Shown here: in pieces, positions 25,528 through 37,500 of the stretch
How positions within the stretch are numbered: position 1 is the stretch's first letter
Layout: every line of letters begins with the position of its first letter
NCBI RefSeq assembly: GCF_000745485.1
Contig: NZ_JQJK01000009.1
Location: forward strand, 124,001 to 188,000
Origin: Methanobacterium veterum
Lineage (GTDB): Archaea; Methanobacteriota; Methanobacteria; Methanobacteriales; Methanobacteriaceae
Length of the DNA: 64,000 bases
Direction: 5' to 3'
The notes under the pieces: generated by a model
What the model saw: the letters and a program-made list of their open reading frames with translations, nothing else
Databases searched by the model: none
What the model was told of the DNA's origin: nothing
Translations under genes and position numbers: made by a program

Positions 25528-27183
25528 ATGGAAATCTATGATTTACTTGATAAATTAGATAGGGAAACTAGAGATAATATAGCCAGAATTCTATGGATGC
25601 AGGAATTTAATGCTGAAGAGATTCCTGAAGGAATAATTAAAAGATTAGTAAGCGAAAAAAATAGCAATGAAAGTTTTGGAGAGAGAATGCAGTATTTGTT
25701 GGAGGAGAGATTAAAACACCCGGATTCATTCACTCCAAGCTACAAAAATGTTTATGAAACTTTAATTAAGTATTCTAAATCACTTTCGCCTCATCAAGCG
25801 TATGCAATGACATTTTTTTTAGGCATGGACAGTTCTAAAGGTTATAAAGCAATACCTGCAAAGGCAGATTTTAAAATTCCTCGTGATGATGCCCCTCAAT
25901 GGGATTATCAATTAGGATGGCATTTTATTGTTGGGAGTTGTATAGGCGAGAATGGAAAAGAATACGGTGTCCAATTTATGTTCTGGCAATATGCATTACT
26001 TCCTCCAAATATAGCCAAGCATTTTGGGCTTTCTGACATTGAAAACCAGTTTATTGAATTACATCTAGCCATAAGTGAAGCTGGAGGAAAACATTACCGT
26101 TCTAAACCTATAGCAATTGCAGGTACAACTGGATTAATAGATTTTTCAAGTAACCCATTTGATTATACTCTGGGAAAGAATAAAATAAAGTCTTTAAGAG
26201 AAGATAGCACATTTCCTATGCAAATTAAAGGAAGAGGAGTAGATTTAGATCCTGATTCACCATCAGAAATTGAGGTGGATATTACACTCACACAAACTAA
26301 AAAATATTTGATTCAGGGCAAAGATGGATGCGATCCCTGCTGTGGAGGAGTTGGAACTCTATATTATTCTGTTCCAAACCTTAGAGTTGACCCAGATAAA
26401 AGTACTTTAAGAATTAACGGAGAAGAAGTTTCTCTAAAAAGCGGTAAATTCTGGTATGACCATCAATGGTGTAATGGAATGCTCCCCGCGGGTAGTCCCA
26501 GAGTAAAGGTTTTAAGAGCGGCTAACAATATGAATAAGAAGGCTGCAGGTGGATGGGACTGGTTCATGGCTCAATTTAAGGGAGATAGGGAATTAACAAT
26601 GGCATCTATACATTCACATGAAATGATGGGATTTCTTAATCAAACAGGTTCAAATTCTCCGGGGATAATGGATGCTGAAGTTTCTGGGAAATATATGGAT
26701 GAGGAAAGTAACTTTAAAAATGTTAAAGGAAGGTTAAAGATAACTGAATGGATAAAAAGTGATAAATCACAGGATCCAGATTTGTATCCTATCACAAATG
26801 TATGGTATCCTCAAAAATGGGAATTTAGCTTTGGCGAAGATGTTCCAGAAGATATACGGGATTTTGTCATGGTTCCAATTGTCAGCGGAGGCCAATCAGG
26901 ATTTTTTGCAAATGGATTACATTATTCAGAAGGTGCTGTGTATTTAAAGGATCTTGAAGGAAATTTAATTGGTCGAGGTTTTGCAGAATCAACTGGTTAT
27001 GCTGACCCTATACTAAACAGGCTTAAATTAGCTGGACTTCCAGCAACAGAGGAAATGAGGGATAAACTTGAAATACCTGAACCCTCATCATTTTTAAAGC
27101 TAATTAGCTCTTTATATATTTTATGGCCTTCAAATAGCTCTAAATTAAAGAAATTACTTACTAATTGTGTGGATACGTTGTAA
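25528..27183 (+). CDS. CrtC/AttH-type lipocalin-fold protein
   Basis: The 551-residue, probably cytosolic product has an N-terminal helical segment of about 110 residues. It is followed by features of the AttH/CrtC (hydroxyneurosporene hydratase-like) double lipocalin fold: WDYQLGWHFIVG, GKEYGVQFMFWQYAL, FWYDHQWCNG, GWDWFMAQF and VWYPQKWEFSF. A CDPCCGG motif near residue 270 is unusual. Relatives act on isoprenoid or other lipid substrates or are of unknown role. Carotenoid genes are not in the window, so a lipid or tetraether-related substrate is only a guess. It is divergent from the GAF gene across 169 bases. Confidence 0.75.
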   Translation: MEIYDLLDKLDRETRDNIARILWMQEFNAEEIPEGIIKRLVSEKNSNESFGERMQYLLEERLKHPDSFTPSYKNVYETLIKYSKSLSPHQAYAMTFFLGMDSSKGYKAIPAKADFKIPRDDAPQWDYQLGWHFIVGSCIGENGKEYGVQFMFWQYALLPPNIAKHFGLSDIENQFIELHLAISEAGGKHYRSKPIAIAGTTGLIDFSSNPFDYTLGKNKIKSLREDSTFPMQIKGRGVDLDPDSPSEIEVDITLTQTKKYLIQGKDGCDPCCGGVGTLYYSVPNLRVDPDKSTLRINGEEVSLKSGKFWYDHQWCNGMLPAGSPRVKVLRAANNMNKKAAGGWDWFMAQFKGDRELTMASIHSHEMMGFLNQTGSNSPGIMDAEVSGKYMDEESNFKNVKGRLKITEWIKSDKSQDPDLYPITNVWYPQKWEFSFGEDVPEDIRDFVMVPIVSGGQSGFFANGLHYSEGAVYLKDLEGNLIGRGFAESTGYADPILNRLKLAGLPATEEMRDKLEIPEPSSFLKLISSLYILWPSNSSKLKKLLTNCVDTL

Positions 27184-27223
27184 AAATTATTTTTATATGA
27201 AAATAGTATGTGGGGGATTAAAA

Positions 27224-27481
27224 GTGGAAAAAGAAGGAAAAACATTTGAATACAAAACATTGGTAAATATGGGATATGTAATAAGCATACTGGTACTGCT
27301 TTTAGGGGTATATTTCATCAAAAACGGATATACGCAGGGTTTTGCAGCGTCCATAGTCCCGGTAATTTTTGGGGCATATATTTTATCTACGGGTGATAAA
27401 ACTGCTTCACGCTATGGTTGGGGGCTTATATTGATATTTGTGGCGTATATACTTACGTATATAGGCTATTTTGTCAAATAA
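27224..27481 (+). CDS. Small membrane protein, three helices
   Basis: The start is GTG at 27224, with GGGGGATT upstream; an upstream frame beginning at 27167 overlaps the preceding gene and is not favoured. The 85 residues hold helices near 15-32, 37-54 and 62-82. No family was recognised. It lies 40 bases after the CrtC-like gene and may be cotranscribed with it. Confidence 0.6.
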   Translation: MEKEGKTFEYKTLVNMGYVISILVLLLGVYFIKNGYTQGFAASIVPVIFGAYILSTGDKTASRYGWGLILIFVAYILTYIGYFVK

Positions 27482-27526
27482 AATTATTAATTTTAAATAC
27501 TCTCTATTTTTTTTAAGCTTTTAGGG

Positions 27527-28153
27527 TTATAAATTCAATTTTGAGTATATTGGATCAGTTTTGCCTATAATTTTGATTATTTTCCCAGTTATATGTTCTA
27601 ATGGAATGTCCAAGCTATTTTCTACTTGAACAAAATTACGCCCTTCTTTTTGAAATGATTTTTCTACTTTTAGGATTTTAAACGGAATAATGCCCAGTAT
27701 TTTAGCTTTTGAAAACCAGTAAAATGAAACTGGGCAAATTTGAGGCCATAAAATTAGATCACCAACTTTGACGGATTCGGGATTTTCTTCAATAGAAAGA
27801 AGGTCATTTTTTAAAGCAAACGGCTCAAGATCTTCCTTTAATTTTAAAATAGTTCTTTTACTGTATTTTAACTGCCGTTTGTTCTTTTTTAAGAGTTTAA
27901 ATAAGTATCTTGAGGTTATAACTTCTAAATTATCCTTTGAATTAACATCTTCAAGTATGCTCTCTTGAACTCCACTTTCAAAGGCACCTGTAAGCCTGAT
28001 CCATGCGTCTAACTCATTACAAAAAGTGTTCTTACTTGTAGAACGCATTGGGCATTTCCAGCAGTATTTATCCCTTAAAATTTTCTGGATTTTAGCGTGG
28101 TACTCCCTTGAGATTTCGCTGAATTCATCTAGTGCATCTGAAAGCTCGCCCAT
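27527..28153 (-). CDS. Hypothetical protein with Cys motif and S24/S26-like C-terminal domain
   Basis: The ATG at 28153 follows GAGTGATT; the GTG at 28162 lies inside that site. The 208-residue product has an N-terminal helical part carrying C-W-K-C-P-M-R and a third Cys (NTFC), a possible metal or Fe-S site. The C-terminal 80 residues (VGDLILWPQICPV, FKILKVEKSF, HITGKIIKIIG) have the strand pattern of the S24/S26 signal-peptidase/LexA fold. I see no Ser-Lys pair that can be trusted as catalytic. Function unknown; it is conserved-looking and cytosolic. Confidence 0.6.
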   Translation of the reverse strand: MGELSDALDEFSEISREYHAKIQKILRDKYCWKCPMRSTSKNTFCNELDAWIRLTGAFESGVQESILEDVNSKDNLEVITSRYLFKLLKKNKRQLKYSKRTILKLKEDLEPFALKNDLLSIEENPESVKVGDLILWPQICPVSFYWFSKAKILGIIPFKILKVEKSFQKEGRNFVQVENSLDIPLEHITGKIIKIIGKTDPIYSKLNL

Positions 28154-28308
28154 ATAAATCACTCACAGTTTAATAATTTTTTATTCTTTAAAATAGTTAT
28201 GGCATTTGGTTAATTTTTATTTTATGATTTAAAATATTTAATTATAACATACAAAAGGAAAAATTATGGAGTTAAATTTATACAATATGACAAAAAATAA
28301 CCTAATTA

Positions 28309-28459
28309 CGAATTAAATGCGATAAGTAGCGAATTAAATATATATTTACAGTTTAAAGCTATTAATTCGCTTAATATGATTATTTTTTATGTATTTTTTA
28401 TTAAATTATTAAATTATTTATTATTTGCCTAGAATTTGTAATATTTGGAGTTTAATTCG
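28309..28459. promoter_or_regulatory. Cluster of CGAATTAA elements upstream of the giant surface gene
   Basis: CGAATTAAAT occurs at 28309-28318 and 28330-28339. AGCGAATTAA (28328-28337) is mirrored by TTAATTCGCT (28362-28371), and TTTAATTCG occurs again at 28451-28459. Four copies in 150 bases, between divergent genes, suggest binding sites for one regulator. A TATA-like element lies near 28530 (TTAAATATTACTT). Confidence 0.45.
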
Positions 28460-28582
28460 TTATACCTGTCTTATTTCTCCTTTTATCATGTTTAATCATA
28501 ATAAAATAATGTATGAACCGAAAGTATTAAATATTACTTAATTACAATAGCCATGTATTTGTAATAATCGATGTGATGAGTT

Positions 28583-31500
28583 ATGACGAATATAAAGACA
28601 GTTTTGGCATGTATAACATTTTTTACAATACTTTTGATGTTTATCGGGGCAGTATCAGCTGCTAATGTGACTATAAACCCTGGAGATAGCATTCAATCAG
28701 CTATTAATAATGCTTCTGATAACGATACAATCATAGTTAATGATAATAATGGTTCTGCGTATACATATACAGAAAATGTAATTATAAATAAAACATTATC
28801 ATTACAGGCCAAAACTGGTGGAAATGTTACTGTTCAAGCTTCTAATTCATCACGTCCTGTTTTTACAGTAACTTCACTTGGAAATGGTACTACTATTCAA
28901 GGATTTACAATTGTGGGGGCCGCCAATTCAAATGGAATTCATTTGAATGGAGCTTCAAATTGTAGTATCACTGGAAATACTTTAACAGGTAATGTGTATG
29001 GGATGTATTTGAGTAGTTCTAATGGTAATTTAATTCAGAATAATGTTATATCTAATAATTCTAGGGGAACAGGTCTTTATAATGGTTCAAATAATAACAC
29101 AATTCAAAATAATGATTTGATAAATAATATTTATGGGATTGTTTTTTTAGGTTCAAATTACAATACTATTCAGAATAATAGTTTAATAGATAATCAGTAT
29201 GGAATTTATCTTTACAACATTTCGAATTATAATTCCATTTGTAATAATACTGTAGAAAGCAGTACTTCATATGGAATTGGTATTTCTGGATCGAATTATA
29301 ATATAATCTGGAATAATAATGTAGAAAACAATACTTCTTATGGAATTCTCCTTTCAAGCACAAATAATAACACAATTCAGGATAATACTATACTGGGTAA
29401 TCAATATGGGATATATCTTTATAACAGTACGTATGGTGTTATATTTGGAAATGTAGCAACAGGCAATACCTATCAAGGAATTCATTTAGACAGCTCATCA
29501 AATTACAATTCAATTCAGAATAATACAGCACAAGGTAGCCAATATGGAATGTCTATATCTAATAGTTTGAATATCACAATAATTGAAAACAATATAACCG
29601 GTAATCATTATGGAATATATTTTTGCAACTGCTCTGCCAATGTAAACTTTAATAGAATTACTGGAAATAGCATATATGGACTTTATAATACAGGTAATGG
29701 AACAGTAGATGCAACAAACAATTGGTGGGGCTCAAATAATCCAAAAATAATTTCAAGCGGATCTGGGGATATTCGTATTGTTGGAGGAACAGTAAATTAT
29801 AATCCATGGATTGTTTTGAATGTAACCGCCAGTCCATCAAATACTATTAATAATTCAACTATAACGGCGGATTTAACTCATAACAGTGCTGATGATGATA
29901 CTTCTTCGCAGGGACATATTCCGAATAATATTCCTGTAAATTTCGCTACAACATTAGGAACAGTAAATAGTACAGCATCTACTCGTAGTGGAAAAACTGA
30001 TGCAACATTTAACTGCGGAACATCTACTTCTGGAAATGCTAATATTACTGTCACGTTAGATAATCAAACTGTGCAAACAAATGTCACAATCGATGTAATT
30101 GCACTAACTGTAACTGCTAATATTACGAGTGGCGTTTACAGCACTACACAAACTGTAACTTTAAATGTAACTGATAATTTTGATGCAAATCCTGTAATTT
30201 ATTATACCTTGGATGGTAGTGACCCAACAACTTTGAGCACGGTATATACGGGTCCTATAACTATTGATGAAAATACGATTTTGAGATTCATTGCTGTTGA
30301 TGCTACAGGTAATCGAGCTCAGTGTCAGACTGAAAAATATTATTTCAGTATTCAGGATGCTATAGATGATTCAAATGATGGTTCTATTATTGAAGTTCAT
30401 TCAGGCACATACGTGGAAAATATTGTTATAACTAAAGATATAACATTGAAATCTGCTACGGGTGAAGATGTAACAATCCAGGCTGTGGATTCGTCACAGC
30501 CCGTTGTTACTATAACTTATACCGGAAATGGATCAGCAGTACAAGGTTTCAATATAAATGGGGGTTCAGATGGTATCTATGTTTATGCTGATAATTGTAG
30601 CATAACTGGAAATATTATAACAAATAATAATAATGGAATAATTCTAGAAAATTCATTGGGGAATAATATTTCAGATGATAACATAAATAATAACTACAAT
30701 AATGGAATAGACTTGCAAAATTCTTCAAACAATACTATTTCTAATAATAATATAACCTATAATTGGAATTATGGAATTTATTTGGAATCATCCTCGAATA
30801 ATATAGTTTCAGGAAATACAATTTCAGATAATTGGTATGGAATATATTTGGATTCATCTTTAAATAATTCAATTTCATGGAACAATCTAACAGACAGTAA
30901 TTATGGAATTTATGGTTATGTTTCCTCAAATACTCTAATTTTTGATAACAATATAACTAACACTGAATATGGGATTTATAGTGATTCCTCTTTAAATAAC
31001 ACAATTTCTGATAACAGTATAACAGACAGTAATTATGGAATTTATATTGATAATTCCCCTGAAAATACGCTTCGAAACAATATAATTGTAAATAACAACG
31101 ATGGATTTAATATATCTGGAGATGATCTTTCAGATTATATTCAGGACATTGATACCAGTAATACTATAAATGGAAATTCTGTTTATTATTTGATAGGGCA
31201 ACATGACCTTGTGCTAGATGGGATACATATAGGTTATTTAGCTTTAGTCTCGTGTAACAATATAACTGTAGAGAATATTCGTGAACAGTATGATGATGAG
31301 GGTTTCTTAGTCCAAAGTGCTATTGGAATTAGTATCATAAACACAACTAATTCTATAATTGAAAATTGTGATTTAACAGGAATATATTCTGAAAACTCTT
31401 CAAATAATACATTTTCTGGAAATACCATAAATGGCCAGGTTTACCTTGATTTATCTGACAACAACACAATATCTAATAATAATATCTATTATTATCATGG

Positions 31501-34500
31501 TGGAGGCCCCGTATGCTGTGCACTTTTAAGTGATATGGTTAGCTATTCAACTACTTATGAAAGTAATAATGCTCTATGTCTTGTATCGTCTAATAACAAT
31601 ACAATCTCTGGAAATTATGTTAATGGAATTGAACTTTTGAACTCTTTAGGTAATATACTTTCAGGAAATACGGTATCCGATAATGGAATTAGTCTTGAAT
31701 CATCTTTTGATAACATAATTTTGGAAAATATAGTTTCCGGAAATGGAATTTATCTTGAGTCATCTTCAAATAACACAATTTCAAGGAATACAGTTTCTGA
31801 TAATGGAATTTATCTTGATAATTCTTATAATAACACGATTACTGGAAATAACCTGATGAATAATTGGAATTATGCAATTTATCTTAATTATTCAACAAAT
31901 AATAACGTTTCAGAGAATACAATTTCAAATGGTAGTAATGGGATTGGTTTAGAGAGTTCCTCTCAAAACACCATCAATGAAAATCAAATATCAGATAATT
32001 GGAATGATGGAATTTATCTTAGTGATTCGAGTAACAATACGATCTCTGGGAACAATATAACAAACAATTCTAATAATGGAATTGATTTAGAGAATTCTTC
32101 TCAAAATATTATTAGCGGAAATAATCAAGTGTCAAATAATAGTAATGGAGTATATTTAGAGAGCTCCTCTCAGAATACAATTAGTGAAAATCAAATATTC
32201 AATAATAGTAACGGAATTTATCTCAGTGATTCAAGTAACAATACAATTTCAGAGAACAATGTAACAAGCAATTCTAATAATGGAATTTATCTCAGCAATT
32301 CCGGTAATAATACAATTTCAGGGAACAATATAACTGGTAATAATAACGGAATTAGTTTAGAAGCCTCCTCACGAAATATTTTAAGGAGTAACATACTTGC
32401 AAATAACGTAGATAACTTAAATATTGTAGTTAGTAATGTTGAAGATTACCTGCAGGATATTGACGCTACCAATACTATAAATGGGAATCCTATTTATTAT
32501 TTGGTAGGGCAAAATAGCATAGTCTTAGATAACTTAAATATCGGATATTTAGCTTTAATTTTATGTAATAATATCACTATAACAAATTCTAATATAACAA
32601 GCAGTTATAATGTGTTTATTTTAAATACAACTAATTCAACGATTGAAAATAATAATATTAATACGGATTTGTATCTCGAAAATTCTTTAGGAAACACAAT
32701 CTCAGGAAATATCATAAATAATACTGATAATGCAATTACTTTAGAAAATTCTACAAATAATAATATAACTAATAACACAATTAACGAAAGTAGATGCGGG
32801 ATATGTTTGAAAAACTCTTCAGGAAATGAGATTAATGGAAATACTATAAATAATGAGGGGCCAGTTTATAATTATGATTATGGAATCTATTTAGAAAACT
32901 CTTTGAACAATACTATTTCAGGAAATGCTATAAATAACACTTTTAACAGCGGAATTTATTTAGAGAACTCTTCAAATAATACAGTTTCGGGAAATAATGT
33001 AACAAATAGCTATAATAATGGAATTGATTTAGAAAATTCATCAGGAAATGAAATTAATGGAAATCAAATAACAAATAGTTATATGGAGCTATACTTATGG
33101 AATTCTTCTGATAATACAATTTCAGGGAATATACTAACAAATAACGATGATGGAATCTATTATAACTATGGGATTTACATTGGAAATTCTGCAGATAATA
33201 CAATCTCAGGAAATAACATAACAAACAATAAATATGGAATGTATTTAGATTCTGCAGATAATATAATCTCAGAAAATAATATAAGCAATACTAATCAGGG
33301 AATATATTTATCTAGCCCCCAAAAGATAATCTCAGGAAATGAAATAAACAACAATACTTATGGAATATATTTGGAAAATGTACCCGGAAATGTTTTAAGG
33401 AATAATACGTTTGTAAATAATACATATAGTATGTATATAGGTACGGATATTGGAGGATATCAGCAGGATATCGATACTAGTAATACTGTGAATGGTAATC
33501 CTATTTATTATATTATTGGGCAAAATGGGCTTGTTTTTGACAGTGTTTCAATTGGATATCTGGCACTTATTTCATGTACCAATATAACAGTTCGAAACAT
33601 TACCTTTACTGGTAATTACGATGGAGTTCTTCTTTTAAACACTACAAACTCCTGGATTGAAAACCTAACTTTAGAAAATAATTATCAGGGAATATATCTC
33701 TGGAACTCCTCAAACAATACAATTTCTGGAAATATCATAACAAATGTGGATAATTATTATCAATGGTGGTATGGAATACATTTATTAAATTCCTCAGACA
33801 ATACAATCGATAATAATAGAATCAGTCAAAGTTATGATGCAGGAATATATCTGGAAAACTCCTCAGGAAATATAGTAACAAACAATGTATTCAATAATGT
33901 TGATCGGGGAATTTACCTGGTAAATGCCCAAAATAATGCAATAATCAACAACATAATCAACAACAATTATTACAGTGGAATTTACCTTGAAAGTTCCTCA
34001 AACAATACTATCATGGATAACAATATTTTTGGATATATTAATGAAAACTCTGGCAGTAAATATGGAATATACGTAGGTAACTCATTAAAAAATACAATCA
34101 ACAATAACACTATTGGTAACAACCAGTATGGAATTTACTTATTGAACTCTAATGAAATTACAATCATTAACAACACTATAAGTAGTTATAGTCTTCCTCC
34201 TTATGGCTATTATTATGGAATCTATTTAGATAACTCTTCAAGTGATACAATAGTTGAGAATGTAATTAATGATAATATAACTAATCTTAATAACGTTAAT
34301 AACTATGAAAATGATGGATATGGTACTTGGTGGGAATATAACTATTACTATGCAATTTACCAAAAAGATTCCACAAACAACACTATAGATAACAATGGCC
34401 TAAATAATAACACAAGTAGTACAAATGATCCAGATAAATATTATTATATTTATTATGTATACTCTTATTATGGAATTTACATGGAAAATTCCCTAAACAA

Positions 34501-37500
34501 TAGAATTAGGAACAATACCTTAAATAACAATAATAATAACAGCAATTATGGAATTCATCTGGTAAATTCATCTAACAATACAATAACGCAAAATATAATC
34601 GCCAACTATTGTATTGAGGGCATTTATCTGATTAATTCTTCTCAAATCACGATATCTGAAAACCATATAGACAACAGCACCAGAGGAATTTATGTAAATG
34701 GAAATAATGTAACAATTTCTGATAACTCTATAACAAATAACCATGATGACACTGGAATAACTGTTAATGGTAATAATACCAATGTTTTAAGGAATATAGT
34801 GACTCATACTAATGGTTCTGGAATAATGATTATTGGTAATAATGCAATTATTACCGAAAATGAAGTAACTGATAATAATAGCACTAATTTAGGATTCAGA
34901 GGTATTTCAGTATCTGGTGATAATGCAACGGTTTCTTATAATAATGTAACTGGTAATATTAATGATATTACAAGTGTAGCTGTATTCAGCGATGATTGGG
35001 CAGGTATTTGGATAAATGGAATTAATTCAAGTATTTATAACAATACTGTAACTGGTAGTGGTGGTTATGAATATGGATGTAGAGGCATCTATGTAAATGG
35101 TGATGGTGCAACTATTTCTGGTAATAATGATACTTGGAACACTGCTGAAGGGATTGTTTCAATTGGAAATGACGTAATTATCACCGACAACATTATTCAA
35201 AATAATCAAAATTATGGACTTTCTGCATCTGGAAATAATTTGAATATTTCTGGAAATAGAATAATCAGTAATGGTAAGTTTGGTATTGCTGTTACAGGTA
35301 GTGATGTAAACATTTCTGGAAATGTTGTATTGGATAATGGATGTAATTTCACAGCAGGACATGACCCAATAGATTATAATATTGGCTTTGGTATTTCAGT
35401 AACTGGAGATAATGTAAGCATTTCTAACAATACAATATCAGGTAATGGAAATAATGTAACCATTGATTCTGCTTTCACTGCAAATTATGAAGGTGGTAAC
35501 GGTATTTCTGTATCTGGTGATAATGCGAATGTTTCTGGAAATACTGTAACTGATAATGGATGTAATACGAATATTGGTGGAAACTACACATATTACTATG
35601 GTGGTAACGGTATTTCTGTATCTGGTGATAATGCGAATGTTTCTGGAAATACTATAACTGGCAACGGCGTTAATGCTACATTAAGCGCATGGATTCTTAC
35701 CTTATACTATTATGGAGGTAATGGTATTCTGATTAGAGGTCCTAATGCGAATGTTTCTGGAAATACTATAACTGATAATGGTATTAACACGACCTTATCG
35801 TGTGGATTGAGTTATGAAGGTTTCAATCATCCACTTAGTGAGTTTAATGGTAGTTATGGTGTTTCAGTGTCTGGAAATAATTCAACTATTTCTGGAAATA
35901 GCATAAGAAATAGTGGTATTAATACAGTAATAGCAGCTCCAACTTATCCTTATTTATATCCTCTTTATAATGAAGGTAGTATTGGGATTTACTCACAAGG
36001 AGATAACTCAAAAATATTACAGAACACGGTTTATGATAGTGGTCGTAATGGAATTGATGCATATGGCCTTAATTTAATTGTTTCTGGAAATACGGTTGAC
36101 AGTAATGGAGGACATGGAATTTTAGTTACTAATGGTACAATGGTTTCTGATAATATTGTAACTAATAATAGTGGTTTTGGTATTTCAGTCACTGGTGACG
36201 GTGTAAACGTTTTAAGGAATACTGCAGCAGGAAATGCCGGCGATGGTATTGATGTGATTGGAAATAATGCAATTATAACACCAGATAATAATATTCATGA
36301 TAATGAGGGTCATGGACTTTACGTTATTGGAGATAACATTAACCTCATAGAATTCAATGATGGTCTAGGCGGGTTTGACATTTACAACAATGGTCTAGAT
36401 GGTATTCGTGCATCTGGAAACAATTATACCATTTTACGCAATAATATTCACAATAATGGAAATGGAATTACAGTTACTGGAAATAATGAAACTGTTTCTG
36501 AAAATAAAGTAACTGATAATCACGGATATGGAATTTCAATTATTTCTAATGCAACTGTTTCAGGTATAACAGTTTCTAACAACGTTATTACTGGTAATAG
36601 TGGCGATGGTATTGATGTGACTGGGAATAATGCCATTATTACACCGGATAATAATATTCATGATAATGGCGGTTATGGTATCAATATAATTGGAGATAAC
36701 ATTAACCTTAGTGGATTCAATGATGGTCTTGGTGGATTTGACATTTACAACAATGGTCTAGATGGTATTCGTGCATCTGGAAACAATTATACTATTTTAC
36801 ACAATAATATTCACAATAATGGTGGTAATGGAATATCAGTTACTGGTGATAATATCACGGTTTCCGGCAATAATGTAACCAATAACCATGGAAATGGACT
36901 TTCAATTGATGACAATGTGAATATCTCTAATGTTACTGTTTCTGGAAATACAGCATCCGGAAATACTGGTGATGGTATTGATGTAACTGGAAATAACGCC
37001 ATTATAACACATGATAACAATGTCCATGATAACAGTGGTTATGGAATTTATGTAATTGGAAATAACATTAACCTCAGCGGGTTTAACACGGATCTTGGCG
37101 GGTTTGACATTTACAACAATGGTAAAGACGGTATTTATGCGCCAGGACATAATGTGACTATTTCTAATAATAGGCTGACCAATAATTGGGGTAATGGAGT
37201 AACAGTTACTGGTGATAATGAAAATATCACTGGAAATATTATAACTAATAAGGGCAATACTGGAATTTCTGTTACTGGTAACCATGCTAATATTTCGGAA
37301 AATACTGTGATTAACAGTATTGGGGATGGAATATCAGTTAGTGGATATTATGCATCTATTACTCATAATACGGTGATTAATAGTGCTGGAAATGGAATAT
37401 ATGTTGCCGGTATCGATGCAATTGTTTCATGGAATACTGTGACTAACAGTACTGAAGATGGAATATTAGTTAATGGTGAGAATGCAACTATTTTCAAGAA

